This document shows positions 8,730-17,931 of a stretch of DNA of 64,000 nucleotides, piece by piece. The notes under the pieces are model-generated. The model saw only the letters and a list, made by a program, of their open reading frames with translations, was not told the origin of the DNA and ran no database searches. Origin of the DNA: Maribacter sp. BPC-D8 (lineage in GTDB: Bacteria; Bacteroidota; Bacteroidia; Flavobacteriales; Flavobacteriaceae); assembly GCF_035207705.1 (NCBI RefSeq), contig NZ_CP128187.1:3410001-3474000 (forward strand), read 5' to 3'. The stretch's first letter is position 1; each line of letters begins with the position of its first letter. Both the position numbers and the translations under genes were made by a program.

Positions 8730-9311
8730 TTATTCTTTATCGTCAGAAATGAAATCTGCTACTAGGTCTATTGATTCTTGTAAAGCAACATCAAGGTCAT
8801 AATTTTTAATAATCTTATCGAACTGTGGTGCAGTTGCCAATTCTACAGAAGCTTTGGCGATACGCATGTTTATTTTGTCTTCGCTTTCGGTACTTCGTTT
8901 TTTAAGTCTAATCTTAAGTTCATCGACACTAGGTGGCTTTACAAAAACAGCCAATGTCTGTTCTGGGAATTTCTTTTTTATTCTTAATCCGCCAACTACA
9001 TCAATGTCAAAAATTACATTTTTTCCCTCTGCCCAAATACGTTCTACTTCACTTTTTAAGGTACCATAAAAATTATCTCTATAAACCTCTTCCCACTCTA
9101 AAAAATCATCATTCTTGATATGATTTTTAAACTCAGAAACAGACATGAAATAATAATGTTCTTTATTCTTCTCTTTACCTCTTCTTGGTCGTGAGGTAGC
9201 AGAAACAGAAAAAGCTAAATTTAATTCTGGTTGTGCCAATAAATGGCGTACAATGGTTGTTTTCCCACTTCCTGAGGGTGCAGAAAAAATGATTAGTTTA
9301 CCACCTTTCAT
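8730..9311 (-). CDS. gmk: Guanylate kinase
   Basis: Phosphorylates GMP to GDP with ATP in the cytoplasm. The 193-residue protein has the P-loop IIFSAPSGSGKTT at residues 7-19 and the GMP-binding region SVSATSRPRRGKEKNKEHYYF, with the EWEEVYRDNFYGT segment that follows in all guanylate kinases. It begins immediately after the yicC stop with zero spacing and is followed immediately by nadD, so all three are very likely one transcript. Confidence 0.96.
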   Translation of the reverse strand: MKGGKLIIFSAPSGSGKTTIVRHLLAQPELNLAFSVSATSRPRRGKEKNKEHYYFMSVSEFKNHIKNDDFLEWEEVYRDNFYGTLKSEVERIWAEGKNVIFDIDVVGGLRIKKKFPEQTLAVFVKPPSVDELKIRLKKRSTESEDKINMRIAKASVELATAPQFDKIIKNYDLDVALQESIDLVADFISDDKE

Positions 9312-10169
9312 CTATAATACGTTTAACATTTGTTCTTTAATCTTCTCTAACTCATCTTTCATTTGCACAACAATCTGTTGCATTGGCGCAAAGTTTGCTT
9401 TAGAACCGATTGTATTGATTTCACGACCAATTTCTTGAGAAATAAAGCCTAATTTTTTACCATTACTATCGTCTGACTGTAATGTTTTACCGAAGTAGTC
9501 TAAATGATTCGCTAAGCGGACCTTTTCTTCAGTAATATCATACTTCTCTAGATAGTAAATAAGCTCTTGCTCAAATCTATTAGCGTCAACATCTGCTTTT
9601 AAATCTTGTACCGCTTTTTCTAGACGTTCACGAATGGTAGCTTGTCTATCGGGATCAATACTTATAACCTCATCTAACAAATTCTTCAACGATGTTATTC
9701 TATCAAGAAAATCTTTTTCTAATACACTACCCTCTTCTGATCTAAACTCATTAATTTCTACCAAAGCACCTTGCAATGCTTCTTTGATAGCTTCATATTC
9801 AGATTCATCTATATCTTCCTTATCGGTCTTCATAGCATCAGGAAAACGCAACGCCATTTCTAACAACCTTAAATCATCGCCATCGGCAATGCTCTTTAAT
9901 TGGTTCATGTATTGTTTTACTGCAACTTCATTTACCTGGGTTGAAGTTGTATCGCCTGTAAGCTCAACGTATAGGTTAAAATCTACCTTACCTCTCAACA
10001 ATGAATTAGCGACCAATTTTCTTAGTTCTAATTCTTTTTCGCGATAACTTGAAGGCATACGTGCATTTAAATCAATGCTCTTACTATTAAGCGATTTTAT
10101 TTCTACCGTAATTTTTTTATTAGGCAATTGAACTACATGCTTTCCAAAGCCGGTCATTGATTGAATCAT
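9312..10169 (-). CDS. yicC: YicC/YloC family endoribonuclease
   Basis: A 285-residue member of the conserved YicC/YloC family, reported to act as an endoribonuclease in RNA and small-RNA turnover. The N-terminus MIQSMTGFG and the C-terminus with LGFISQEIGREINTIGSKAN plus a final amphipathic helix (KDELEKIKEQMLNVL) match the YicC N-terminal and DUF1732 C-terminal domains. It is the first gene of the yicC-gmk-nadD operon. The yicC-gmk linkage is common across bacteria. A good Bacteroidota-type promoter lies just upstream at 10190-10216. Confidence 0.94.
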   Translation of the reverse strand: MIQSMTGFGKHVVQLPNKKITVEIKSLNSKSIDLNARMPSSYREKELELRKLVANSLLRGKVDFNLYVELTGDTTSTQVNEVAVKQYMNQLKSIADGDDLRLLEMALRFPDAMKTDKEDIDESEYEAIKEALQGALVEINEFRSEEGSVLEKDFLDRITSLKNLLDEVISIDPDRQATIRERLEKAVQDLKADVDANRFEQELIYYLEKYDITEEKVRLANHLDYFGKTLQSDDSNGKKLGFISQEIGREINTIGSKANFAPMQQIVVQMKDELEKIKEQMLNVL

Positions 10170-10189
10170 AAATACATTTTAGATTAAGA

Positions 10190-10216
10190 CAAAGGTAAGG
10201 TAAATGAAAATTTCAA
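10190..10216 (-). promoter_or_regulatory. Putative Bacteroidota-type promoter of yicC-gmk-nadD
   Basis: On the minus strand, TTG (10216-10214) is followed after 16 nt by TACCTTTG (10197-10190), a full match to the TAnnTTTG -7 consensus. Transcription would start near 10184, about 15 nt before the yicC ATG. Based on consensus matching only. Confidence 0.55.
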
Positions 10217-10246
10217 CGATAATCATCTCACCTTACGTAATTAATA

Positions 10247-10281
10247 AAGGAGTAAACAGAAAAATATCTTGTTTACTCCTT
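10247..10281 (-). terminator. Hairpin after the DUF1080 operon, probable terminator
   Basis: A perfect 12-bp stem pairs AAGGAGTAAACA with TGTTTACTCCTT around an 11-nt loop, 20 bp after the stop of the DUF1080 gene at 10302. The T tract on the minus strand is poor (TTTATTAATT), so termination strength is uncertain. It also insulates the yicC promoter. Confidence 0.5.
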
Positions 10282-10301
10282 AAATTCTAATTGATAAAAT
10301 A

Positions 10302-11126
10302 TTAAAGTTCTCTAACCCAAATATTTCTAAAACTAACGCGACTATCGTCGCCGTGATCTTGCAACATTAATGGACCTTTACCATGAGCAGGGTTTTTAGG
10401 CCAACCAACATAAGGGGTCGTACCTTTTAGCTCTACATGATCTTGAACCAAAATTCCGTTATGAATTACGGTAATATCTCCTGACTTTATCTTGCCGCCA
10501 TCTACATTAAATACTGGTGCATGATAAATAATATCATACGTATTCCACTCGCCGGTTGGTACAGAAGCCATAGCTAAAGGCACATGTTGTTTATAAATAG
10601 AACCTACCTGACCATTAACATACGTCGGATTGTCATTTTGATCTAGAATTTGCACTTCATATATGCCGTTTAGAAAAACACCGCTATTTGCTCTATTCTG
10701 ATTATCTCTCTGCACTGGCAAAGGAGATTTCCATTCTATATGCAACTGTATGTCTCCAAAATTTTGCTTGGTTTGTATATTACCGGTTTTGTCATTTACC
10801 GTCATACTACCATCTTTATTCAAATGCCATTTGGCAGCTGTACTATCATTGGTACTGATCCAATTCTCTAAGCCTGCACCATTAAAAAGTACAATGGCAT
10901 CACTTGGAGCAGCATTAGAAGTAGCAGGTTTAACAACGGTAACTTTAGGCTCATAAAACTCAGTTCCCTCAGGGGTAGTCGGTTCTTCGCCCATGTATTC
11001 TTCATAAACGATTACACTATCTTTTACCGCTTCAATGCGACTATCAGCATCTACCGTTACTTTTTCTTGACAAGATATTACTGTTAAAGAAGCAGCTAAC
11101 AGTACTAATGAGTATCTATTTTTCAT
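10302..11126 (-). CDS. DUF1080 (3-keto-disaccharide hydrolase-type) lipoprotein
   Basis: An exported lipoprotein of 274 residues. The N-terminus MKNRYSLVLLAASLTVISC ends in a lipobox cysteine, and a low-complexity linker precedes a C-terminal DUF1080 jelly-roll (residues about 80-274: ENWISTNDSTAAKWHLN, SGVFLNGIYEVQILDQ, PTGEWNTYDIIYHAP, VSFRNIWVREL). Characterised DUF1080 members cleave 3-keto-glycosides. I start at the ATG at 11126; a TTG at 11138 directly after the neighbouring stop is unlikely. It is the last gene of a three-gene operon with a second DUF1080 lipoprotein and a TIM-barrel isomerase. GMC oxidoreductases nearby could supply the 3-keto substrates. Confidence 0.87.
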   Translation of the reverse strand: MKNRYSLVLLAASLTVISCQEKVTVDADSRIEAVKDSVIVYEEYMGEEPTTPEGTEFYEPKVTVVKPATSNAAPSDAIVLFNGAGLENWISTNDSTAAKWHLNKDGSMTVNDKTGNIQTKQNFGDIQLHIEWKSPLPVQRDNQNRANSGVFLNGIYEVQILDQNDNPTYVNGQVGSIYKQHVPLAMASVPTGEWNTYDIIYHAPVFNVDGGKIKSGDITVIHNGILVQDHVELKGTTPYVGWPKNPAHGKGPLMLQDHGDDSRVSFRNIWVREL

Positions 11127-11138
11127 ACCTAAATACAA

Positions 11139-11879
11139 TTAAAGTTGTTTAATTTTTATGTTTCTAAATGACACTACATTATGGTGATCTTGCAATCCGA
11201 TTTTGCCTGTAGTATATTTTCCAAATCCGTCCCAACCTGCAAATTTAGATTTTGCAACCATAGCATCCCATTCTTCATTAGCTACAGGAAAAGTTACCAT
11301 TACAGTTCCGTTTAAAGTTACACTACCTATGTGCGCATTGTGATCTACTGTAATTACCATAGTGTTCCACTCCCCTACTGGGTTGGTAACATCGGTAGCT
11401 GGTGAAACCATATCATACAAAGCACCGGCTTGATGCGTTGTACCTGCTTTAGCATCTGGGTGTTTATCATTATCTAAAATTTGAATCTCGGGACCTGTCT
11501 GGTAACCTGTACCAAATTTCTCATCTTCACTTACACCCCAAAATACACCACTATTACCAGCTTCAGATATTTTCCAATCTAAACTTAATACAAAATTGGT
11601 ATACTCTTGTCTTGTTACAAGGTCATGGTTTTGATTCTCTTCACCTTCTGCAGGTGGTGTATACACCAATGCATCACCATCTATTTTCCAGGCATCACTA
11701 ACTCCGTCAGTTTTGAACTCTTTCCATTGATCTAATGAGGAACCATCGAATAATACTTCCCAATCATTTTCAACAACCGCTACTTTTTCAACAACGGCAG
11801 TTTGAGTAGTTTCTTTTTTCTCTTCTTTACATGCAACGAATGCCAATAAACAGGCGACACTAGCTATAACTTTCTTCAT
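11139..11879 (-). CDS. DUF1080 (3-keto-disaccharide hydrolase-type) lipoprotein
   Basis: A 246-residue lipoprotein: signal peptide KKVIASVACLLAFVAC with the lipobox cysteine, a short charged linker, then a DUF1080 domain from about residue 40 (WEVLFDGSSLDQWKEFKTDG, SLDWKISEAGNSGVFWGV, GPEIQILDNDKHPDA, GEWNTMVITVDH, NVVSFRNIKIKQL). It is a clear paralogue of the neighbouring DUF1080 protein, and the two probably act in the periplasm or at the cell surface on different keto-glycosides. It lies 12 bp from each neighbour on the same strand and is preceded by the TIM-barrel gene. Confidence 0.88.
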   Translation of the reverse strand: MKKVIASVACLLAFVACKEEKKETTQTAVVEKVAVVENDWEVLFDGSSLDQWKEFKTDGVSDAWKIDGDALVYTPPAEGEENQNHDLVTRQEYTNFVLSLDWKISEAGNSGVFWGVSEDEKFGTGYQTGPEIQILDNDKHPDAKAGTTHQAGALYDMVSPATDVTNPVGEWNTMVITVDHNAHIGSVTLNGTVMVTFPVANEEWDAMVAKSKFAGWDGFGKYTTGKIGLQDHHNVVSFRNIKIKQL

Positions 11880-11891
11880 TTGTGTTCTATT

Positions 11892-12944
11892 TTAAAGTCC
11901 TAACATTTTCTTCAACATTTCTTTATCGATTTCGGCACCTGCGAAATCATCAAAAGTCTTTTCAGTAGCTTCGATAATATGGTCTGAAATAAATTTTGCT
12001 CCTTCACGAGCACCTTGCTCCGGACTCTTAATACAACATTCCCATTCCATAACTGCCCAAACATCACAACCGTATTGTGTCAATTTAGAAAATATGGTTT
12101 TGAAATCAATTTGACCATCACCTAATGAACGATATCTACCCGCTCTATCTCCCCAATCGTTATAACCACCAAAAGCACCTTTTTTACCTGTTGGGTTAAA
12201 TTCAGAATCCTTCACATGAAAAGATTTTATAAACTCATGATAATGGTCTATGTACGTGATATAATCTAATTGTTGCAATACAAAATGGCTAGGATCATAA
12301 AGAATATTCACTCTCTTATGATTACCAGTAGCTTCTAGAAAACGCTCGAAAGTATCGCCATCATGTAAATCTTCACCAGGGTGAATTTCATAACAAACAT
12401 CAACACCTTCTTTATCAAAATGATTTAAAATCGGAGTCCATCTTTTCGCCAATTCTTCAAAACCCATTTCCACTAAACCAGCTGGTCTTTGCGGCCAAGG
12501 GTGCATTGTATGCCATAATAATGATCCAGAAAAAGTAGCATGAACATTTAACCCTAGTCTTCTACTTGCGGTTGCTGCTTTTTTAACGGTTTCTATTGCC
12601 CATTCTGTTCTTGCTTTTGGGTTTCCATGAACATTTTTTGGAGCAAAAGAATCGAACATTAAATCATATGCTGGGTTTACTGCAACTAATTGCCCTTGTA
12701 AGTGTGTAGAAAGTTCTGTTATTTCTAAACCGTAAGAGTTTACTTTGGCTTTCAGCTCATCGCAATAGGTCTGACTTTCTGCTGCTTTGTCTAAGTCAAT
12801 TAAAAAAGTTTCCCACGTCGGAATTTGAATTCCTTTATATCCAAGATCAGCTGCCCATTTACACATTCCGTCTAAAGAATTAAATGGAGCTTTACTGTCT
12901 ACAAACTGTGCCAAGAATACGGCTGGTCCTTTGATTGTTTTCAT
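11892..12944 (-). CDS. Sugar phosphate isomerase/epimerase family TIM-barrel protein (cytoplasmic)
   Basis: A 350-residue protein of the xylose-isomerase-like AP endonuclease 2 superfamily, which contains sugar and keto-sugar isomerases and epimerases. Metal-ligand segments are visible: CYEIHPGEDLHDG, NILYDPSHFVLQ, SFHVKDSEFNPTG and VMEWECC. There is no signal peptide, unlike the two other TIM-barrel proteins of this locus, so it probably acts in the cytoplasm. It is first in an operon with two DUF1080 lipoproteins and divergent from a GMC oxidoreductase. The leader (12960-12985) contains CAACAA repeats shared with other genes. The precise substrate cannot be read from sequence. Confidence 0.87.
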   Translation of the reverse strand: MKTIKGPAVFLAQFVDSKAPFNSLDGMCKWAADLGYKGIQIPTWETFLIDLDKAAESQTYCDELKAKVNSYGLEITELSTHLQGQLVAVNPAYDLMFDSFAPKNVHGNPKARTEWAIETVKKAATASRRLGLNVHATFSGSLLWHTMHPWPQRPAGLVEMGFEELAKRWTPILNHFDKEGVDVCYEIHPGEDLHDGDTFERFLEATGNHKRVNILYDPSHFVLQQLDYITYIDHYHEFIKSFHVKDSEFNPTGKKGAFGGYNDWGDRAGRYRSLGDGQIDFKTIFSKLTQYGCDVWAVMEWECCIKSPEQGAREGAKFISDHIIEATEKTFDDFAGAEIDKEMLKKMLGL

Positions 12945-13105
12945 AAAAATATACTATCTGTTGTTGTTTGAATTTGTTGTTGAATTTGGGATGTCACATC
13001 TCTCAAAAAATCTTATATTTAAGAATTGTATCAGGTTCTTCTCAATACTTTGGAGATTTGCTATAAATATAAGGATTACCATCAGAAAAAGATAAAATTT
13101 CAAGC

Positions 13106-14809
13106 ATGAATGAAGATGAAATATTCGACGCAATTGTTGTCGGAACAGGAATAAGTGGTGGCTGGGCTGCTAAGGAATTAACAGAGAAGGGCTTAAAAAC
13201 GCTTGTTTTGGAACGCGGTCCAATGGTAAAGCATGTAGTAGATTATCCTACGATGAATGATGACCCATGGGATTATCCTTTAAAAGGTAAATTATCTAAA
13301 GAAGACGAGAAAAAATATCATGTACAAAAACGGGTAAATTGGGCTCCGACAGAAGACTCAAAGCACTTTTTTGTGAATGATCTTGAACACCCGTATGTAG
13401 AAACAAAACGTTTTGACTGGATTCGCGGCTATCAAGTTGGTGGTAGATCACTTACTTGGGGGCGACAAAGTTACCGATGGAGCGATATTGATTTTAATGC
13501 GAATAAAAACGACGGTGTTGGCGTAGATTGGCCTGTTAGATATAAAGATATTTCGCCTTGGTACGATAAGGTTGAAGAATATATTGGGGTAAGTGGCGAG
13601 GCGTTAGGCTTAGATGTATTGCCCGATGGCATATTTCAACCCGCTATGAAATTGAATTGTGTTGAAGAGGATTTTAAGAAAACAACTGCCGATAAGTTTG
13701 ATGATGGTCGTTTAGTTACCATTGGCAGAACAGCTCATATTACAGATCCTAATGCAACTTTTGAAGGTCGTGGTACATGCCAAAATAGAGACCGTTGCTG
13801 GCGCGGATGCCCATTTGGCGGTTATTTCAGTAGTAACTCATCTACATTGCCAGCTGCAGAACGTACTGGTAACATGACTTTAAGACCAAATTCTATCGTG
13901 CATGAAATCATCTATGATGATACTACAAAAAAAGCAACAGGCGTACGAATTATTGATGCTGAAACCAATGAGAAAATTGAATTCAAGGCAAAGGTGATTT
14001 TTCTATGTGCATCAGCAATGGCGTCAGTTGGTATTTTATTGCAATCTAAATCTGAGCGTTTTCCTAACGGATTAGGTAATGATTCTGATGCTTTAGGAAG
14101 AGGTATAATGGACCACCATTACAAACTTGGAGCAACTGCTAAAGTTGATGGTTACTTAGATAAGTATTATAAAGGAAGACGTGCGAACGGATTCTACATA
14201 CCTCGATTTGTAAACCTTAACGAGAAAACAAAGCGTGAAGGATATTTACGTGGTTTCGGTTACCAAGGTACTGCAAGTAGAGGAGACTGGTCTAAAGAAA
14301 TTGGTGAATTAGGTTACGGCAAAGAGCTAAAAGAATCTGTACTAAAACCAGGAAGTTGGACAATAGGTGTAACAGGGTTTGGCGAGTTCTTACCATATGA
14401 CGATAACCGAGTTACTCTTAGCCCTACTGAAAAAGACAAATGGGGATTACCACAATTGGCTTTTGACGTTGAGTTTAAAGAGAACGAGTATAAAATGCGT
14501 GAAGACATTAAAAAAGAAATTGTAACGATGTTCGAAGAAGCCGGTTTTAATGATGTTTCTTCTTATGATGAACCTAGCGGACCAGGCTTAGGTATTCATG
14601 AAATGGGTGGCGCAAGAATGGGACACAGTGCTAAGACCTCGATTATAAATAAAAATAATCAAGTACATTTAGTACCGAATGTTTACGTAACCGATGGTGC
14701 TTTTATGTCATCATCTAGCTGTGTAAATCCGTCATTAACCTATATGGCTTTTACAGCAAGAGCAGCAAACCATGCAGCCGAACAATTAAAAGCAAGTAAA
14801 TTTGCTTAG
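13106..14809 (+). CDS. GMC-family FAD-dependent oxidoreductase
   Basis: A 567-residue flavoenzyme of the GMC family, in the branch related to sugar dehydrogenases such as gluconate 2-dehydrogenase and glucoside 3-dehydrogenase large subunits. The FAD dinucleotide fold IVVGTGISGGWAAKEL is at residues 10-25. A cysteine-rich segment (CQNRDRCWRGCPFGGYF) near residue 230 and the C-terminal HEMGGARMG and NPSLTYMAFTARAA blocks are conserved with its paralogue at 19556. There is no signal peptide. Such subunits are normally exported with a Tat-bearing small subunit, but none is adjacent; an ASCH-domain gene follows instead. It is divergent from the TIM-barrel/DUF1080 operon. Confidence 0.9.
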   Translation: MNEDEIFDAIVVGTGISGGWAAKELTEKGLKTLVLERGPMVKHVVDYPTMNDDPWDYPLKGKLSKEDEKKYHVQKRVNWAPTEDSKHFFVNDLEHPYVETKRFDWIRGYQVGGRSLTWGRQSYRWSDIDFNANKNDGVGVDWPVRYKDISPWYDKVEEYIGVSGEALGLDVLPDGIFQPAMKLNCVEEDFKKTTADKFDDGRLVTIGRTAHITDPNATFEGRGTCQNRDRCWRGCPFGGYFSSNSSTLPAAERTGNMTLRPNSIVHEIIYDDTTKKATGVRIIDAETNEKIEFKAKVIFLCASAMASVGILLQSKSERFPNGLGNDSDALGRGIMDHHYKLGATAKVDGYLDKYYKGRRANGFYIPRFVNLNEKTKREGYLRGFGYQGTASRGDWSKEIGELGYGKELKESVLKPGSWTIGVTGFGEFLPYDDNRVTLSPTEKDKWGLPQLAFDVEFKENEYKMREDIKKEIVTMFEEAGFNDVSSYDEPSGPGLGIHEMGGARMGHSAKTSIINKNNQVHLVPNVYVTDGAFMSSSSCVNPSLTYMAFTARAANHAAEQLKASKFA

Positions 14810-14873
14810 CATTAAAATTAATTACCAACTATAACGTTTATTATATCCTATAGCTTAAAGAAAATATCAATTT

Positions 14874-15335
14874 ATGGAAAATGCTTCAGCCAGAAATATG
14901 TGGGGTGATTATTTAAAAAATCACCTCGAAGATGTCTTTCACGAGACACCGAAAACAATGTATTTTGGCGACAATGAACAGGATGCCAACGAAAACGCTA
15001 GATTAATACAGAGCGGAGCTAGAAAGGCAATTTCACATTCTTTACTAGGCTTACAAAACCGTAATGAACCTTTACCCAAAATAGGAGATTATATAGTAGT
15101 TACGAATTGGAGTGGTGAAGCACAATGTATAGTAGCTACCACCGCCGTTTCTCTTAAACCGTATTTTAGTATTGATTCTTCTTATGCTCAATTAGAAGCA
15201 AATGGAGACAAATCATTAGACAGCTGGAAAAAATATCATTGGGAATTTTTCACCAGAGAATTACAAGAATTCAAAAGAGAACCAAGAGAAAGTATGATCG
15301 TTGTATGCCAACATTTTAAAGTGGTAAATTCTTAA
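14874..15335 (+). CDS. ASCH domain-containing protein
   Basis: A 153-residue cytoplasmic protein. The central part (PKIGDYIVVTNWSGEAQCIVATTAVSL, written here in pieces: GDYIVVTNWSGEAQCIV then ATTAVSL) matches the ASCH fold, a PUA-like beta-barrel proposed to bind RNA or modified nucleotides, with a C-terminal helix and strand ESMIVVCQHFKVV. It lies 64 bp after the GMC gene on the same strand and before a bidirectional terminator, so it may be co-transcribed by position only. Its biological role here is unknown. Confidence 0.7.
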   Translation: MENASARNMWGDYLKNHLEDVFHETPKTMYFGDNEQDANENARLIQSGARKAISHSLLGLQNRNEPLPKIGDYIVVTNWSGEAQCIVATTAVSLKPYFSIDSSYAQLEANGDKSLDSWKKYHWEFFTRELQEFKREPRESMIVVCQHFKVVNS

Positions 15336-15357
15336 TTATCACTTAAAGTTTATAAAA

Positions 15358-15389
15358 CAAAAAGAGCCGCAAATTGCGGCTCTTTTTTA
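15358..15389. terminator. Bidirectional intrinsic terminator
   Basis: AAAGAGCCGC and GCGGCTCTTT pair around a 5-nt loop, with A runs on the left and T runs on the right, so it can end both the plus-strand ASCH gene and the minus-strand Gfo/Idh operon that converge here. Confidence 0.88.
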
Positions 15390-15406
15390 TTCTCTGTAAT
15401 AGCTGT

Positions 15407-16546
15407 TTAGTTTTCTAAAGCTACCCAAGTATTTCCGCTTTTATGCGAATCTACGGTTGCTTCAATAAAATTCATACCACGAACACCGTCTGTCATAGTT
15501 GGGAATTCGCCATCATTGTATTTTTCACCTCTAATAGCTCTTGCAACACCTTTATAGATGTTCGCCATAGAATCAAAAATACCTTCTGGGTGACCAGCTG
15601 GTAGTTTAGTACCATCTAAAGACAATTCAGAATTATAAGCATGACCAGGCTTGTAAATCTGAGCAGGCTCTGTATCACTTAACTTGTAAAGGAAATTAGG
15701 TTTTTCCTGTTCCCAACGGAAAGCACCTTTCTCACCATAGATTGAAATGGCTAATCCGTTTTCTTCACCAGTAGCTACTTGGCTACCTCTAATAACACCT
15801 TTTACGTGATTTCCCATACGTATAAGAACAGTACCATCAACATCCATTTGGTTATCTTCATAAAGGTAGTTGAAGTCACACAACAGTTCGTTTATTTTAA
15901 GCCCTGTAGTATATTCTACGAGGTTAAAAGCATGAACACCTATGTCACCCATACAAGAGCTAATACCCGCTTTCTTTGGGTCTAATCTCCAAACAGAAGA
16001 TCTTTTCTCTTTGTCATGAATAATAGTGTTGATCCAACCTTGGTAATACACGGCATCTACTTTATGTATTTTACCTAAAGCACCTGCTTTGATCATTTCT
16101 CGCATTTGGCGTACCATTGGGTAACCTGTATATGTATGCGTTAAAGCGAAAACAGTACCTGCTTTTTCATGGGATTTCTGCAAATCTTTTGCTTCAGCTA
16201 AAGTAGTGGTCATCGGTTTTTCACAGATAACGTGGAAACCATTTTCTAACAACTTCTTTGCCATTGGGTAGTGCAAAAAGTTAGGGGTTAGTATAGAACA
16301 CACTTGAATACGTTCATCTTCTGGTAGTTTTAACTCCTCCTCGATTAAAGTGTCAAAATCTTTATATATTCTATTTAAAGGGACATCTATTTCTTTAGCG
16401 AATGCTATACTGGCATCATAATCAGGATTAAATACAGCTCCTGTTATTTCATAATTATCATTAATGAATGATGCTACTCTGTGCAACACACCTATTAATG
16501 AATCTCCACCTCCACCTAATATTCCTAATCTTATTTTCTTTGGCAT
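15407..16546 (-). CDS. Gfo/Idh/MocA family oxidoreductase
   Basis: A 379-residue NAD(P)-dependent oxidoreductase of the glucose-fructose oxidoreductase/inositol dehydrogenase family. The Rossmann motif RLGILGGGGDSLIG is at the N-terminus, the diagnostic VICEKPMTTTLAEA segment with catalytic-type lysine near residue 110, and the substrate-domain GDIGVHAFNLVEY with a conserved histidine follow. Members reduce or oxidise sugar hydroxyl groups, often at C3. In this locus it could re-reduce an imported 3-keto-sugar, which is an inference. It is the last gene of a four-gene minus-strand run and has a CAACAA-rich leader at 16547-16567. Confidence 0.92.
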   Translation of the reverse strand: MPKKIRLGILGGGGDSLIGVLHRVASFINDNYEITGAVFNPDYDASIAFAKEIDVPLNRIYKDFDTLIEEELKLPEDERIQVCSILTPNFLHYPMAKKLLENGFHVICEKPMTTTLAEAKDLQKSHEKAGTVFALTHTYTGYPMVRQMREMIKAGALGKIHKVDAVYYQGWINTIIHDKEKRSSVWRLDPKKAGISSCMGDIGVHAFNLVEYTTGLKINELLCDFNYLYEDNQMDVDGTVLIRMGNHVKGVIRGSQVATGEENGLAISIYGEKGAFRWEQEKPNFLYKLSDTEPAQIYKPGHAYNSELSLDGTKLPAGHPEGIFDSMANIYKGVARAIRGEKYNDGEFPTMTDGVRGMNFIEATVDSHKSGNTWVALEN

Positions 16547-16701
16547 TTTGTTGTTGTTTTTGTTGAAAATATTATTTTTAAAATCCCTTCGGATTTATAG
16601 TTGTTTTAATTTCCGAAAAAAATTACCCCATTTAACTACTAAAGAACAGCTATAGTATCTAATGAGTAACAATTTTCAGGCGTTTAAATTAAAGAATTTA
16701 T

Positions 16702-17931
16702 CTAAGACTGATATTCTATTTTCTCGGTTTTAAAGAAAATGGCGAACAATATAAATACAGCCAACGCAAAACCAGCCGGATACATCCAAATGGTTTCCCA
16801 AATGTGTTTACCGTCATCTAATAAATAAGCCGTTGATATTTTTCCAGCGACCCAAAACCCTATTAACATACCCACACCATAGGTTGCTAAAGTTATAAGT
16901 CCTTGTGCTGAACTTTTGAATTTCTCACCAGCTTTACTATCTGTATATATTTGCCCTGAGACAAAGAAAAAATCATAACATATACCATGCAGTGCTATAC
17001 CGATGATGAGCATAAACCCAAGTTCGTTGACATCACCAAATGCAAATAGTAAATAACGCACTACCCAAGCTAACATAGCCAAAAGAATAGTTTTCTTGAA
17101 TCCGAATTTGGTAAAGAAATAAGGCAGTAATAACATAAAGGCAATCTCAGAAATTTGACCTAATGTCATTTTACCGGTCGGGTTATCCATGCCGATTTCT
17201 ACTAGAAACGGATTCGCATTTTGGTAGTAAAATGCCAGCGGAATACATATTAAAACTGACGAGATAAAGAAGATTAGAAAATTCTTGTCCTTGAATAAAC
17301 TCAAAGAATCCAAACCTAAAATTTCTTTCAATCCTAGTTTTTCTGAACTAGCTGCTTTAGGTGGTGTTTTAGGTAATGTAAAGCTGAAAAATCCTAATAT
17401 TAAAGATGCTATCGCAGTCATTAAAAAAGTGTTTTTCAATAAACCCTGCCCTATATTTTCACCTTGGTCCCAGCTAAAAACGTAGCTAATTGAAAGACCA
17501 GCAATTATCCATCCTGCAGTTCCGAATACTCTAACCATAGAAAACTCCTTGGCAGGATTTTTCATTTGATTAAAAGATACGGAGTTTACTAAGGCTAAGG
17601 TTGGCATATATAAAATCATATATACTAAAACCAAAATATAGAAACTATCGAAGGCGCTACTTTGGTACATAAAATACATAAGAACCGCACCTAGAAGATG
17701 TAAAATTCCTAAGATTTTCTCTGCATTAAAATATCTATCTGCAATTATTCCAATAACAAAGGGAGCAATAATAGCTCCCCATGATTGTGTTGAAAATGCC
17801 AATGCTATTTCGCCATCTGTTGCTTTTAAATTGTTTCCTAAAAATGTACCTAGAGTTACGAACCATGCACCCCAAATAAAAAATTCTAAAAACATCATGA
17901 AGCAAAGCTGTGCTCTGACTTTATTTTTCAT
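16702..17931 (-). CDS. MFS permease, nucleoside:H+ symporter-like
   Basis: A 409-residue inner-membrane transporter of the major facilitator superfamily with about 12 hydrophobic segments. The N-terminus (RAQLCFMMFLEFFIWGAWFV) and the segment GIIADRYFNAEKILG resemble NupG/XapB-type nucleoside permeases, a family label often carried by Bacteroidota sugar transporters next to isomerase and oxidoreductase genes. Given its neighbours (TIM-barrel, Gfo/Idh), import of a sugar or keto-sugar is more likely than nucleosides, but the sequence does not decide it. The ATG abuts the DinB gene stop with no gap, indicating one operon. Confidence 0.87.
   Translation of the reverse strand: MKNKVRAQLCFMMFLEFFIWGAWFVTLGTFLGNNLKATDGEIALAFSTQSWGAIIAPFVIGIIADRYFNAEKILGILHLLGAVLMYFMYQSSAFDSFYILVLVYMILYMPTLALVNSVSFNQMKNPAKEFSMVRVFGTAGWIIAGLSISYVFSWDQGENIGQGLLKNTFLMTAIASLILGFFSFTLPKTPPKAASSEKLGLKEILGLDSLSLFKDKNFLIFFISSVLICIPLAFYYQNANPFLVEIGMDNPTGKMTLGQISEIAFMLLLPYFFTKFGFKKTILLAMLAWVVRYLLFAFGDVNELGFMLIIGIALHGICYDFFFVSGQIYTDSKAGEKFKSSAQGLITLATYGVGMLIGFWVAGKISTAYLLDDGKHIWETIWMYPAGFALAVFILFAIFFKTEKIEYQS

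Noticed and set aside
9634..10047. A 137-codon frame on the plus strand
   Set aside because: It lies wholly inside yicC on the opposite strand, has a serine- and asparagine-rich shadow composition and no recognisable domain.
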